Source: Hyphomonadaceae bacterium TMED5 (GTDB lineage: Bacteria > Pseudomonadota > Alphaproteobacteria > Caulobacterales > Hyphomonadaceae). Taken from it: DNA of 64,000 nucleotides. The stretch is from positions 62,001 to 126,000 of the forward strand of contig NHBK01000010.1 of assembly GCA_002173095.1 (NCBI GenBank), given 5' to 3'. The notes beneath the pieces are model-generated. The model was not told where the DNA came from. It saw nothing but the letters and a program-made list of their open reading frames with translations, and searched no databases. Numbering within the stretch: the first letter of the stretch is position 1; each line of letters starts with the position of its first letter. This document shows, piece by piece, positions 52,264 through 60,992 of this stretch. A program made the position numbers and the translations under genes.

Positions 52264-53250
52264 ATGTCATCGCAGAAAATAAAAGTCGTAGTCACAAGGC
52301 GTTTGCCGAGCGTTGTTGAACTCCGCCTCAAGGAATTGTTCGACACAACCCTCAACGAATCAGACCACCCAATGTCGCAAAACGAGCTGTCCGCAGCGGT
52401 TGCTGAGGCTGACGTTCTGGTGCCAACCGTGACCGACAAAATTGATGGCCGGGTTCTGGCTCACGCCGGGGACAATCTTCGATTAATCGCTCAGTTTGGT
52501 GCGGGCGTAGACAATATTGATGTTCAAAGCGCTATCCAGCGCGGCATTACCGTCACCAACACACCGGGCGTTCTGACAGATGACACAGCCGACATGACGA
52601 TGGCGCTGCTTCTGTCTGTTCCGCGCCGCATGATGGAAGGCGCCAAAGCCATTGAGAATGACGAGTTCAAAGGCTGGACACCCACATGGATGATGGGTCG
52701 CCGCATCTCAGGCAAGCGCCTCGGCATTATCGGCATGGGCCGTATTGGCCAGGCTGTTGCCCGCCGCGCCAAAGCCTTTGGCATGCAAATCCATTATCAC
52801 AACCGTACACAGGTCAGCCCACAGATCGAAGAATCGCTCGGCGCGACCTATTGGGATAGCCTCGACCAGATGCTGGCTCGCATGGACTTTGTATCCGTAA
52901 ACTGCCCGCACACGCCTGCGACCTATCACCTTCTAAACTCCCGCCGACTGGAGCTGATGCAGCCTCACGCCTTCATCGTGAATACATCACGTGGCGAGGT
53001 CATCAACGAAGCGGCGCTGGCGCGTGCACTGGAAGAAGGCAAAATTGCTGGCGCGGGTCTCGACGTTTTCGAGCACGAACCAGCGATCAACCCGAAGCTT
53101 AAAGTTCTGAAGAATGTCGTGCTTCTGCCTCACCTCGGCTCAGCGACTGAAGAAGGCCGCACGGAAATGGGTGAGAAGGTACTGATCAACATCAAAACTT
53201 TTGTCGACGGCCATAAGCCACCGGATCGGGTCATTCCATCCATGCTGTAA
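52264..53250 (+). CDS. D-isomer 2-hydroxyacid dehydrogenase (glyoxylate reductase-like)
   Basis: 328 residues. The NAD domain has GIIGMGRIGQAVARRAKAFG, the catalytic Arg is in NTSRGEVINEAAL, Glu in DVFEHEPAINPK and His in LLPHLGSATEEGR. Substrates of this branch include glyoxylate and hydroxypyruvate; the choice cannot be made here. ATG 52264 (after GGGGAC) is used instead of an ATG-like start 36 bases upstream. It is convergent with the alpha/beta hydrolase gene seven bases away. Confidence 0.93.
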   Translation: MSSQKIKVVVTRRLPSVVELRLKELFDTTLNESDHPMSQNELSAAVAEADVLVPTVTDKIDGRVLAHAGDNLRLIAQFGAGVDNIDVQSAIQRGITVTNTPGVLTDDTADMTMALLLSVPRRMMEGAKAIENDEFKGWTPTWMMGRRISGKRLGIIGMGRIGQAVARRAKAFGMQIHYHNRTQVSPQIEESLGATYWDSLDQMLARMDFVSVNCPHTPATYHLLNSRRLELMQPHAFIVNTSRGEVINEAALARALEEGKIAGAGLDVFEHEPAINPKLKVLKNVVLLPHLGSATEEGRTEMGEKVLINIKTFVDGHKPPDRVIPSML

Positions 53251-53257
53251 GGCTGAC

Positions 53258-54274
53258 TTATTCTGCCAATTCAAATTCAGAACCCGTAGCCTCTGGCTGC
53301 GGGTTTTCTGTTTCTGCGAATACGCCATCCAGAAACGCTCGCAGGTCAGACAGGGACGCCGCCATGGCTTCTTCCTGTGGCAAATGCCCGATACCGTCAT
53401 AAACGATCAGCTCAGCATTCGGGATAAACTCGATAAAGGTTTCACTGTGCGCGAGCGGAACGATCTGGTCGTCTGCGCCATGCAAGACCAACACAGACAA
53501 TGACAACGCCGACAAGCTACCTTCAGCCTCTTCATTCGTCAGATCATCGCGCGATGCCAGCTCGATCAACGCACCGCGATGTCCAGGCGCACGGCTATAG
53601 TCCGCATACTGATCAATTAAGTCATCTGTGACGAAGGACTGGTCCGAAAAGGCCGATTCCATCCCTGATTTCACAAACGGTCTCGGGTTCAGTGACCGGA
53701 GAAAAGGCGCGACCATCGGATTAGAAAGCGTATCAAAAAGCGCTGGTCGCTTATGCTCAATTCCAATGCCGTCCGGCAAGCCAGCCGCATCGACAAGCAC
53801 CAGTCCGGAAAGGGCTTCAGGGTGCTCAACGGCATATTCCCACGCCACATGACCGCCCATAGACGAGCCAGCAAGCACGAACTCTTCCAGTTCAAGCTGC
53901 CCAGCCATATCGGAAACGAAACGAACCATTCCGCCCGTCGTCAGATTAGTGGTCTGAAGAACACGCGTCAGGCCATGCCCCGGCAGATCCACACGTACCA
54001 CGCGATAGTCATCGGCCAGACTGTCAGCCCAGCCATCCCAGGTATCGAGCGAAGAGGCAAAACCGTGCAAAAGGAGGATAGCGGGCGCGCCCTCCGGTCC
54101 TTCATCCTTGAAATGTACTTTGAGGCCGTTGGGCAGGGTCAGAAACTGAGACGCGTCACTGACATATTCCGGTTCAAGTTCAGCGTAGGGGATATCCGCG
54201 CGACGCATGGCAAGCCAGCCCGCTGCGAGTGCTGCACACAGCACCAGAACCACTACAGAAACCTTACGAAACAT
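53258..54274 (-). CDS. Membrane-anchored alpha/beta hydrolase
   Basis: 338 residues with an N-terminal membrane helix (about 5-22). The hydrolase core has LLLHGFASSLDTWDG, the nucleophile elbow LAGSSMGGHVAWEYA, Asp in LHGADDQIVPL and His in IGHLPQEEAM. This is the epoxide-hydrolase/haloperoxidase-like group; the substrate is unknown. The N-terminal anchor suggests action at the periplasmic face. Confidence 0.9.
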   Translation of the reverse strand: MFRKVSVVVLVLCAALAAGWLAMRRADIPYAELEPEYVSDASQFLTLPNGLKVHFKDEGPEGAPAILLLHGFASSLDTWDGWADSLADDYRVVRVDLPGHGLTRVLQTTNLTTGGMVRFVSDMAGQLELEEFVLAGSSMGGHVAWEYAVEHPEALSGLVLVDAAGLPDGIGIEHKRPALFDTLSNPMVAPFLRSLNPRPFVKSGMESAFSDQSFVTDDLIDQYADYSRAPGHRGALIELASRDDLTNEEAEGSLSALSLSVLVLHGADDQIVPLAHSETFIEFIPNAELIVYDGIGHLPQEEAMAASLSDLRAFLDGVFAETENPQPEATGSEFELAE

Positions 54275-54360
54275 AACACCGCCCGACTATGTCATGAAAC
54301 TGTCACGACAAATGCACAGCGGGCCGGTCTATGCAAGGCTGAGACGGAGCGCAAGCCGTA

Positions 54361-55098
54361 TCAGGGGTTACAAACAGGGCAGGATGGGTCCTGAGGCAGT
54401 TTAACTGTGCGAAACGCACCGCCCAGACCATCCATAATGGTCAGACGACCAAATAAATTCTTCTGTTCGCCAATCAGATAGCGCGTGGCCAGCAAAGCCT
54501 GATGGCTCGCCACCAGATGTGTGATTGCTCCAACAACGCCCAGATCCTTGCAGTTTCCTGCATCCGGAGGCTCTGCCGGAACAAAGCACTGATAACATGG
54601 GCAGCTGGCCTCAGAAGGGTCATTCACGGCCAGAACCTGCCCCGTCCAGCCCGCGACCGCGCCTGAAATCAACGGGATGCCCTCAGCGCGGCTGGCCGCA
54701 TTCAGTGCAAAGCGCGTCTCGAAATTGTCCGAACCGTCCAGAATAAGGTCCACCTCAGGCAAGCCGGTTTCGGAGGTCCATCTGTCCTGAACCGCATCAA
54801 TCTGGGTGTCGGCGTTCAACGTGCTGAGGCTTCGGAAAAGCGCTCCGACTTTGGTGTCGCCGACATCGCGCTTTGAAAACTGCGTCTGGCGCTGAAGATT
54901 GGACAGCTCGACCCGGTCTTTATCAAACACGGTGATCCGACCAATGCCCGTCGCCGTGAGAATTCGCGCCGCGACACCGCCCAACGCGCCCGCACCCACA
55001 ATCATCACATGGGAATTGAGAAGTTTTTGCTGGCCAGGACCGCCGATTTCTTTCACGAGGAAATGGCGCTTATAGCGTTCAATCTGATCAGGTGTCAT
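54361..55098 (-). CDS. HesA/MoeB/ThiF-family adenylyltransferase
   Basis: 245 residues, E1-like enzyme that adenylates the C-terminus of a ubiquitin-like sulfur carrier (MoaD or ThiS). It shows YKRHFLVKEIGGPGQQKLL, the ATP motif MIVGAGALGGVAARIL, FDKDRVELSNLQRQ and DGSDNFETRFALN, with zinc Cys in SCPCYQC and CPVC. The rhodanese domain of MoeB/MOCS3 is absent. An in-frame ATG at 55125 is equally possible. It is divergent from the helicase gene. Confidence 0.92.
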   Translation of the reverse strand: MTPDQIERYKRHFLVKEIGGPGQQKLLNSHVMIVGAGALGGVAARILTATGIGRITVFDKDRVELSNLQRQTQFSKRDVGDTKVGALFRSLSTLNADTQIDAVQDRWTSETGLPEVDLILDGSDNFETRFALNAASRAEGIPLISGAVAGWTGQVLAVNDPSEASCPCYQCFVPAEPPDAGNCKDLGVVGAITHLVASHQALLATRYLIGEQKNLFGRLTIMDGLGGAFRTVKLPQDPSCPVCNP

Positions 55099-55170
55099 GC
55101 TGTGTCCGGATAGGTTGCTCGCCATGTTGTGCGCCTTTGGTCCATCCGTATCAAGATGAAGGAGAGCGAA

Positions 55171-56499
55171 TTGTCGGAAACTGCCAGCTCTGCACCCCTG
55201 AAATGGATTAGCGGAGAAGAGCGCTCGCCTACCGGCAATGTGTTCCTGACCGGCCGCGCTGGCACGGGCAAGACAACGCTTTTGCGCAAATATCTGTTCG
55301 ATGCAGGCGAGCAGGCCATCGTTCTGGCCCCAACCGGCATTGCCGCAATGAATGCCGGTGGCCAGACCATCCACTCCTTCTTCAAATTCCCGCCGCGTCT
55401 GCTGGATGACACCGATATTAAGCGCCTGCGCAATGCGCGGCTGATCAAAAAGCTCGACACCATTATCATTGATGAGATTTCCATGGTCCGCGCCGACATG
55501 CTGGACGCGATCAATAAATCTCTTCAGCTAAACCGCGGCTCCAAAAAGCCATTTGGCGGCGTGCGCATGGTGCTGTCTGGCGACCTGCACCAATTGCCGC
55601 CCGTGGTGTCCCGCGATGAAGAAGAAATTCTTCTGGAACGCTATGGCAATCCATATTTCTTTCAGGCCGAGGCCTTTAAGACTGGTGCATTCGCGCTCGT
55701 CGCGCTGAAGCATGTTTACCGCCAGAGCGACCCGGCCTTCCTGAAACTCCTCAATGGTCTTCGCCGCGCGCGGCTTGATGAAGACGACGTTGAGGTTCTG
55801 AACAGCCGGGTATCCGGGCGCTCCGCCATTGAAGCCAGCGCGACCCATATCGTACTCACGCCAAACAATGCGGCCGCCTTCCGCATCAACCAGGCGCGCC
55901 TGAATGCACTGGATGGCGACGCCTATATTTTTCCGGCCAAGGTCGAAGGCCAGTTTGACGAAAAAACCCACCCGACCGAAAGCGAACTGGAGCTGAAACA
56001 GGGCGCGCGGGTGATGACCATCAAGAACGACTCTGAAGGCCGGTATGTGAACGGCTCAATCGGCACGGTGGAAGGTTTTGAGGACGATGCGGTGCTCGTC
56101 AAAATCGACGGTGAAACCTGTAAGATCGAGCCTGCGACCTGGGAGAAATATCGCTATGAACTGGACCGCGAGAACGACAAGGTCGACCGGTCAGTCGTTG
56201 GCTCTTTCAAGCAATTGCCACTGCGACTTGCCTATGCCGTGACAGTTCACAAATCGCAGGGGCTGACGCTGGAAAAGGTCTATATCGACTTTGACCACGG
56301 CATGTTCGCACACGGTCAGGCCTATGTGGCTTTCTCTCGCGCGACCACGCTGGAAGGTCTGGACCTTTCGCGCATGCTTCGCCCATCTGATCTGGTGTTT
56401 GACCGACGCGCTTTCGATTTTGGGGAACTGGAAGTCGTGGAAGACACCGAAACCCATTTGATTGCGGGCTTCCAGCCAAGAGAAAACGAATTGTTTTAA
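55171..56499 (+). CDS. Pif1-like DNA helicase
   Basis: 442 residues, superfamily 1B. Motif I is FLTGRAGTGKTTLLRKYL, motif II IIIDEISMVRADML, motif III MVLSGDLHQLPPVV, and the late motifs VHKSQGLTLEKVYIDF and YVAFSRATTLEGL. Pif1 helicases resolve G-quadruplexes and replication barriers in studied organisms. The best start is a TTG at 55171 with GGAGAG four bases before; an ATG at 55156 lacks any RBS. It carries no accessory domain. Confidence 0.92.
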   Translation: MSETASSAPLKWISGEERSPTGNVFLTGRAGTGKTTLLRKYLFDAGEQAIVLAPTGIAAMNAGGQTIHSFFKFPPRLLDDTDIKRLRNARLIKKLDTIIIDEISMVRADMLDAINKSLQLNRGSKKPFGGVRMVLSGDLHQLPPVVSRDEEEILLERYGNPYFFQAEAFKTGAFALVALKHVYRQSDPAFLKLLNGLRRARLDEDDVEVLNSRVSGRSAIEASATHIVLTPNNAAAFRINQARLNALDGDAYIFPAKVEGQFDEKTHPTESELELKQGARVMTIKNDSEGRYVNGSIGTVEGFEDDAVLVKIDGETCKIEPATWEKYRYELDRENDKVDRSVVGSFKQLPLRLAYAVTVHKSQGLTLEKVYIDFDHGMFAHGQAYVAFSRATTLEGLDLSRMLRPSDLVFDRRAFDFGELEVVEDTETHLIAGFQPRENELF

Positions 56500-56511
56500 A
56501 CCTCACAACGA

Positions 56512-56543
56512 AAAGCCCTTTTGAGCCAAGCCAAAAGGGCTTT
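56512..56543. terminator. Bidirectional terminator between the helicase and the small membrane protein gene
   Basis: AAAGCCCTTTTG (56512-56523) and CAAAAGGGCTTT (56532-56543) with an 8-nt loop. It serves the helicase gene on the plus strand and the 34-codon gene on the minus strand. Confidence 0.82.
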
Positions 56544-56568
56544 GTCTGAAAGGCGCTTTTCGTACTGG

Positions 56569-56673
56569 TCACATTACGAAAGCAAATCCGGCGACGATAA
56601 TGAGGAAAATAGCTGCGGTCAGAGGTACTGCTGCTACAAAGCTCAACACTTCGCGCTGTGTGTCCTTAGTCAT
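56569..56673 (-). CDS. 34-residue single-span membrane protein
   Basis: MTKDTQREVLSFVAAV continues into a hydrophobic helix (LTAAIFLIIVAGFAFVM) to the end. AGGAG lies six bases before the ATG, and a terminator lies 26 bases past the stop, so it is a complete small gene. No family is recognised. It could be a subunit of a membrane complex. It is too short for ordinary gene callers. Confidence 0.65.
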   Translation of the reverse strand: MTKDTQREVLSFVAAVPLTAAIFLIIVAGFAFVM

Positions 56674-56794
56674 TTAGGGCTCCTGAATTTACATCCGGCG
56701 GAGAACCCCGTCATTAAACATGTTTACCACGTTTCAGACACATTGCCAATAAACAGATTTGCGAACGTTCAGCGCGGGTTGCCCCACTGATCCG

Positions 56795-57421
56795 TCAGGC
56801 CTTCAGCGCCTTGATCAGCAGATCCATTACCCCATCAAACTCGCGTTGCAGCTTTTCCATGCTGAGCTGCGTCCAGAGCTGAGGATATTCAAACTTCATC
56901 AGCGCGGTCTGGAGCATCTCTGCGGTGAAGTTACAATTGTCGAGCGGCGCGATCTCGCCGCGCTCAATGCCCTGCTCCAGAAGCTCGACAATATAAATAC
57001 GCTCCTGTGCGAATTGTTCATTCGCAAAGCCTGGCCGCTCACTGCCCAGAACCTCTGCAAGCTCCAGTTTTTTCGGGTCTTCTTCCAGAAGATGATAGGT
57101 TCTGTCTAACCTGCTCTGAAAGAATTCGCGCACGCGGTCTAGTGCGCTTTCATCTGATCGGCGCACAATTTCCGAGAACGCCTGAAAGATGGTCTGATTG
57201 AACTTGCGCGCCATCGCTTCGGCAATATCCAGCTTGGACTTGAAGAAACGATAGATATTTCCCGCCGACATATCGCAGTCTTTTGCAATCTCAGCCATTG
57301 TCGTTTTACCATATCCATAGTGTAGGATACGGGTCATGGCCGCGCTTAAAATCGCATCACGTGAATCAGACTGTTCAGGCATGGCGCTGACCATAGAACG
57401 ATTGAATGAATCATCAATCAT
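56795..57421 (-). CDS. TetR-family transcriptional regulator
   Basis: 208 residues from the longest start. The helix-turn-helix has TTMAEIAKDCDMSAGNIYRFFKSK (cited in part). The ligand domain is helical and its inducer is unknown. The first Met (57421) may overlap an operator region just upstream (imperfect GAATGAAT/ATTTATTC pattern), so starts at 57394 or 57382 are possible; none has a clear RBS. It is divergent from gpsA, which it may control (inference). Confidence 0.9.
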   Translation of the reverse strand: MIDDSFNRSMVSAMPEQSDSRDAILSAAMTRILHYGYGKTTMAEIAKDCDMSAGNIYRFFKSKLDIAEAMARKFNQTIFQAFSEIVRRSDESALDRVREFFQSRLDRTYHLLEEDPKKLELAEVLGSERPGFANEQFAQERIYIVELLEQGIERGEIAPLDNCNFTAEMLQTALMKFEYPQLWTQLSMEKLQREFDGVMDLLIKALKA

Positions 57422-57448
57422 TTATTCAGACAACATACAGGGCGAAGC

Positions 57449-58447
57449 ATGACCTTTAATCGAATTGGTGTACTGGGTGCCGGTGCATGGGGCACTGCAT
57501 TGGCCTATACGGCTCAGGCTGCAGGTCGTGATGTACTGATCTGGTCTCGCGAAGGCGAAGTTGCTGACGCGCTGTCTTCGGGCAAGGGCAATCCGGTATT
57601 TCTGCCAGAGGTCGACCTTCCGGCTATTCCAGCCACATCTGATCTGGCTGCTCTGAAAGATGTTGATGCCATTCTTGCCGTCGTCCCGGCACAGTTCGCA
57701 CGATCGGTATTTACCCAACTCAATGGACTTATTCCTGACGACATGCCGTTTGCGCTGTGCGCCAAAGGTGTGGAACATGGCTCATTGAAGCTTATGGCCG
57801 AAGTCCTCAGCGAAACCCGCCCGCAAGCGCCTGTTGCCGTCCTGTCCGGCCCATCTTTCGCAAAAGACGTCGCAGCGGGCCTGCCGACGGCTGTCACCCT
57901 CGCCTGCGAAGATGAAGCGCTTGGCCATCGTTGGATGGAGAGCATTGGCCGCCCTGAATTCCGCCCTTATTACAGCCCGGATCTTATCGGCGCTGAAATC
58001 GGCGGCGCGGTGAAAAACGTTCTAGCCATTGCCTGCGGCGCAGTTGAAGGCCTACAGCTCGGCAAATCAGCGCATGCGGCACTTATTTCGCGCGGGTTCG
58101 CTGAAATGGTACGCCTTGGCACCGCCATGGGCGCGCAGGCAGAAACTCTTGCCGGGCTGTGCGGACTCGGCGACCTGGTTCTGACCTGCTCCTCACCGCA
58201 ATCACGAAATATGAGCTTTGGCAAAGCCCTCGGCGAAGGCAAAAGCCCGAGCGAAATTCTGGCAAGCCGCAAGGCCGTCACCGAAGGTGTCGCGACTGCT
58301 CCGGGCGTTGTCTCACTTGCGAAAAGCTATGGCATTGAAATGCCAATCTGCGAGGCGGTGGCCGATATTCTGGCAGAAAAGCTTACGCTCAAAGAAGCCA
58401 TGGCCTCACTCATTGAGCGCCCATTTACGTCAGAGCAAACCGGCTAA
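57449..58447 (+). CDS. gpsA: Glycerol-3-phosphate dehydrogenase [NAD(P)+]
   Basis: 332-residue cytosolic enzyme that makes sn-glycerol 3-phosphate for phospholipids. It has GVLGAGAWGTALAYTAQ, LCAKGVE, SGPSFAKDVAAGLPTA, GAVKNVLAIACGAVEGL and LCGLGDLVLTCSSPQSRN, all family signatures. It overlaps mmcB by one base (TAATG). Length is normal. Confidence 0.97.
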   Translation: MTFNRIGVLGAGAWGTALAYTAQAAGRDVLIWSREGEVADALSSGKGNPVFLPEVDLPAIPATSDLAALKDVDAILAVVPAQFARSVFTQLNGLIPDDMPFALCAKGVEHGSLKLMAEVLSETRPQAPVAVLSGPSFAKDVAAGLPTAVTLACEDEALGHRWMESIGRPEFRPYYSPDLIGAEIGGAVKNVLAIACGAVEGLQLGKSAHAALISRGFAEMVRLGTAMGAQAETLAGLCGLGDLVLTCSSPQSRNMSFGKALGEGKSPSEILASRKAVTEGVATAPGVVSLAKSYGIEMPICEAVADILAEKLTLKEAMASLIERPFTSEQTG

Positions 58448-58902
58448 TGCAGGCCACGCCTGACATAACACGCTCGGTTACACTGGGCGCTGTCCGCCTG
58501 CTGGAACAGATGTCGCTGGCCTGCGTCACAGAAATGCGGCTCGCCAATGGACGGCGCTCTGACATTATGGGCGTAACCGAGAAAGGCGAGCTCTGGATTG
58601 TGGAGGTCAAATCCTGTCGGGCGGACTTCGAATCCGATGGCAAATGGCATGAATATCGCCCGTTCTGCGACAAGTTCTTCTTCGCCGTGAATGAGGCCTT
58701 CCCGACAGAGCTTTTGCCTCTGGATGCTGGTCTGATCATCGCGGACCAGTTTGGCGGCGCGCTGATACGCCCGGCGCCAGAGCACAAACTAGCTGCTGCC
58801 CGCCGCAAAGCCCTGACGCTGAAATTCGCACGCACCGCCGCGCAGCGCTTTTCTGCTTCACAATTTCTGTCCGCGCATCAGGGCGACCTTCTGAATAGCT
58901 GA
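58447..58902 (+). CDS. MmcB-family DNA repair protein
   Basis: 151 residues with the MmcB pattern TRSVTLGAVRLLEQMSLACVTEM (cited in part), ELWIVEVKSCRADFESDGKWHEY and FCDKFFFAVNEAFP. The nuclease-like E-VKS core suggests a PD-(D/E)xK fold. MmcB was named in Caulobacter for a role with mitomycin C damage. It is co-transcribed with gpsA by start/stop overlap. Confidence 0.9.
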   Translation: MQATPDITRSVTLGAVRLLEQMSLACVTEMRLANGRRSDIMGVTEKGELWIVEVKSCRADFESDGKWHEYRPFCDKFFFAVNEAFPTELLPLDAGLIIADQFGGALIRPAPEHKLAAARRKALTLKFARTAAQRFSASQFLSAHQGDLLNS

Positions 58903-58954
58903 CAAGCGGAACGAAATCGTCCAAGGTCCGCACAAGGCGGACTTCGGGGACAAT

Positions 58955-60163
58955 ATGCTAAAACCACCATCCACTTCACGTGACATCATGCCGGACCTGC
59001 TTCGGGCCTGGGCACTTATCGGCATCGCACTTGTGAATGTTGAAATGTTTTCCTCCAGCCTGATGACAGGATACACGCACGAACAGATGACAACGGGCAT
59101 AGACCGCATCGCTGTCAGCCTCGTCGTCGGCCTGTTTGCGATGAAATCCTATTCGCTGTTTTCGATGATGTTTGGTGCGGGTCTGGGCTATCAAATGGCC
59201 TCGGCAGTTCGCACAGGCGACGCGTTTGGCGGGCGCTATTTCCGACGCATGAGCGGGCTTTTAATCCTCGGCCTTCTGCATTATATTTTCTTTTTCCTAG
59301 GCGACATTCTCATCATCTACTCCATTCTGGGGAGTATAATTTTCCTGTGCCGCAATCTGTCCGGTCGCGCGCTCATTCGTTGGGGCATTGTCCTCATCGC
59401 GTTTCAGACGTGCCTTATACTTCTTGGCGGCATTTTGACTTTGCTCATGGAGCAATCTGCAAATGCTGACCCGCAAGCCGGCGCCGAAGGCGGTATGTCT
59501 GCAGACGAAGAATTCGGCGCCGCCTTAGACGCCGTGTTTGCCGAGGGCACATTCATGAATGTCGCCATGAAACGACTTTCAGTTCTGCCCGCCATCCTTC
59601 CGAACGCCTTCTTCATTCAGGGCATTGCAGCAGCAGGTTTCATTATGATGGGTCTTGGCTTTTACAAGCTCGACCTGATCAGCCAGCCGGATAAACCTTT
59701 CTGGAAAAAGGCGCGGTATATCTTCCTGCCCATCGGCCTGATTATCACGGCGGTTGGAGCGTATATTTACATGACAGCCGACAGCCACCGGGACGGACAA
59801 GCCATTATCTCATTTGCGGTCATTATGGCCGGGTCTGGCTTTTCCACCATGGGATATGCCGGATGGCTGGCGAAGCTTAGCCAAATCGGCACAGGCCCGG
59901 TCTTGCGCTTTATTGCGCGAGGAGGCTCTGCCACGCTTTCAGCCTATCTGATGCAGTCAGTGCTTTTAAGCGCGGTTTTCCTTGAGTTTGGCCTTGGACT
60001 CTTTGATGAAGTGAGTGCTTCAGCCGCCATTGTGATCGCTCTTGGGATTGCGGTTTTCACCCTGTGCTTTGTGAGCCTTTGGCTGAAATTCTTTCAGCGC
60101 GGCCCGATGGAAATTGTTCTGCGTCGCTGGACCTATCTCGGCCGAAAATCTGTGAACGTCTGA
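58955..60163 (+). CDS. DUF418 multi-span membrane protein
   Basis: 402 residues with about eight membrane helices, opening with RDIMPDLLRAWALIGIALVNV and SLFSMMFGAGLGYQM, typical of DUF418 (YeiB-like) proteins. A hydrophilic loop near 170-205 is acidic. The C-terminal block contains LSAYLMQSVLLSAVF. The role is unknown. GGGGAC precedes the ATG. It is followed directly by a small lipoprotein gene (stop TGA abutting ATG). Confidence 0.92.
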   Translation: MLKPPSTSRDIMPDLLRAWALIGIALVNVEMFSSSLMTGYTHEQMTTGIDRIAVSLVVGLFAMKSYSLFSMMFGAGLGYQMASAVRTGDAFGGRYFRRMSGLLILGLLHYIFFFLGDILIIYSILGSIIFLCRNLSGRALIRWGIVLIAFQTCLILLGGILTLLMEQSANADPQAGAEGGMSADEEFGAALDAVFAEGTFMNVAMKRLSVLPAILPNAFFIQGIAAAGFIMMGLGFYKLDLISQPDKPFWKKARYIFLPIGLIITAVGAYIYMTADSHRDGQAIISFAVIMAGSGFSTMGYAGWLAKLSQIGTGPVLRFIARGGSATLSAYLMQSVLLSAVFLEFGLGLFDEVSASAAIVIALGIAVFTLCFVSLWLKFFQRGPMEIVLRRWTYLGRKSVNV

Positions 60164-60346
60164 ATGCGCCTGACCGTCTTCTTCGCTCCAATGCTTCTGA
60201 TCAGCACAACAGGCCTAACCGCCTGCGATCAACGCGAGGAACGTATAGAGCGGGCAGAAATTCTGAAGGGCGCAGCGGCAGATCAGATAACCGGGCTGGA
60301 AACGGACAGCACAAACGCCACTCCCGCAAACGGCGAAACCGAATAG
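60164..60346 (+). CDS. Small putative lipoprotein
   Basis: 60 residues with a lipoprotein signal (LLISTTGLTAC) and an acidic mature part of about 38 residues (QREERIERAEILKGAAADQI...). Its ATG abuts the DUF418 stop, so it is likely translated from the same message. The family is not recognised; it may be an accessory of the DUF418 protein (inference). Confidence 0.7.
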   Translation: MRLTVFFAPMLLISTTGLTACDQREERIERAEILKGAAADQITGLETDSTNATPANGETE

Positions 60347-60434
60347 AGCCTTTCGCCGCTTATGCGCGCTTCATCGACACCCGACCGCCCCAATGCTAGC
60401 GATAATGCGGGCATCCGCTACGGAACGGTTGGAT

Positions 60435-60992
60435 ATGGCGCGTAAACACCGGCAAAAATCAGGTGTTCTTATTCTGGAGATTGGCGTGGCTGCGTCCATC
60501 GCCATGATCGGCGCTATGCTGGTACTGCTGGTTCTGGTGCGCCCTGCAGACAGCAATTCCGACCCGATCCTCTCTGGTGTCGCCACCGCCGTAACCGATA
60601 TTGCCGATACGGGGCGCCTCGATGCTTTCACGTTTCAGAATGAAGTGATTGAAGACACAAGCCCAGCTCGCGCCTTTGGCCGCCCCTGGCCGCCTCGATT
60701 TATCGTCCGGTTCGACCCGCATGGTGAAGGCGCCGTCTTTCTTCGAAATTTCAGGGAAAACCGCCATGCCGCAAGGGCTGGGTTTGAAAACTGGGCATCA
60801 GAAAGCCCGGTCTTTTCGGGCTTTCATCTGGAAGGCCTGACAAGCTCAGGCGAGGCCATACTGTCTTATCGGGGCGTTGGTGAAACTGCGCCCAGCCTCA
60901 CCCTTCAAGGCGAACTTATCCAGCGATTGAACAGCTCGCCTTATGTAATTTACACGACCCCATTCGAACCCATGAGAGCTGCAGCGCTTTAA
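60435..60992 (+). CDS. Membrane-anchored protein of unknown function
   Basis: 185 residues. A basic N-terminus (MARKHRQKSG) precedes one membrane helix (about 10-35), then a mixed domain with FIVRFDPHGEGAVFLRNFRENR and ASESPVFSGFHLEGL. It is probably anchored in the inner membrane with the domain outside. ATG 60435 is used; longer starts at 60393 and 60405 are possible. It overlaps the end of the convergent ADH gene by four bases. Confidence 0.72.
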   Translation: MARKHRQKSGVLILEIGVAASIAMIGAMLVLLVLVRPADSNSDPILSGVATAVTDIADTGRLDAFTFQNEVIEDTSPARAFGRPWPPRFIVRFDPHGEGAVFLRNFRENRHAARAGFENWASESPVFSGFHLEGLTSSGEAILSYRGVGETAPSLTLQGELIQRLNSSPYVIYTTPFEPMRAAAL

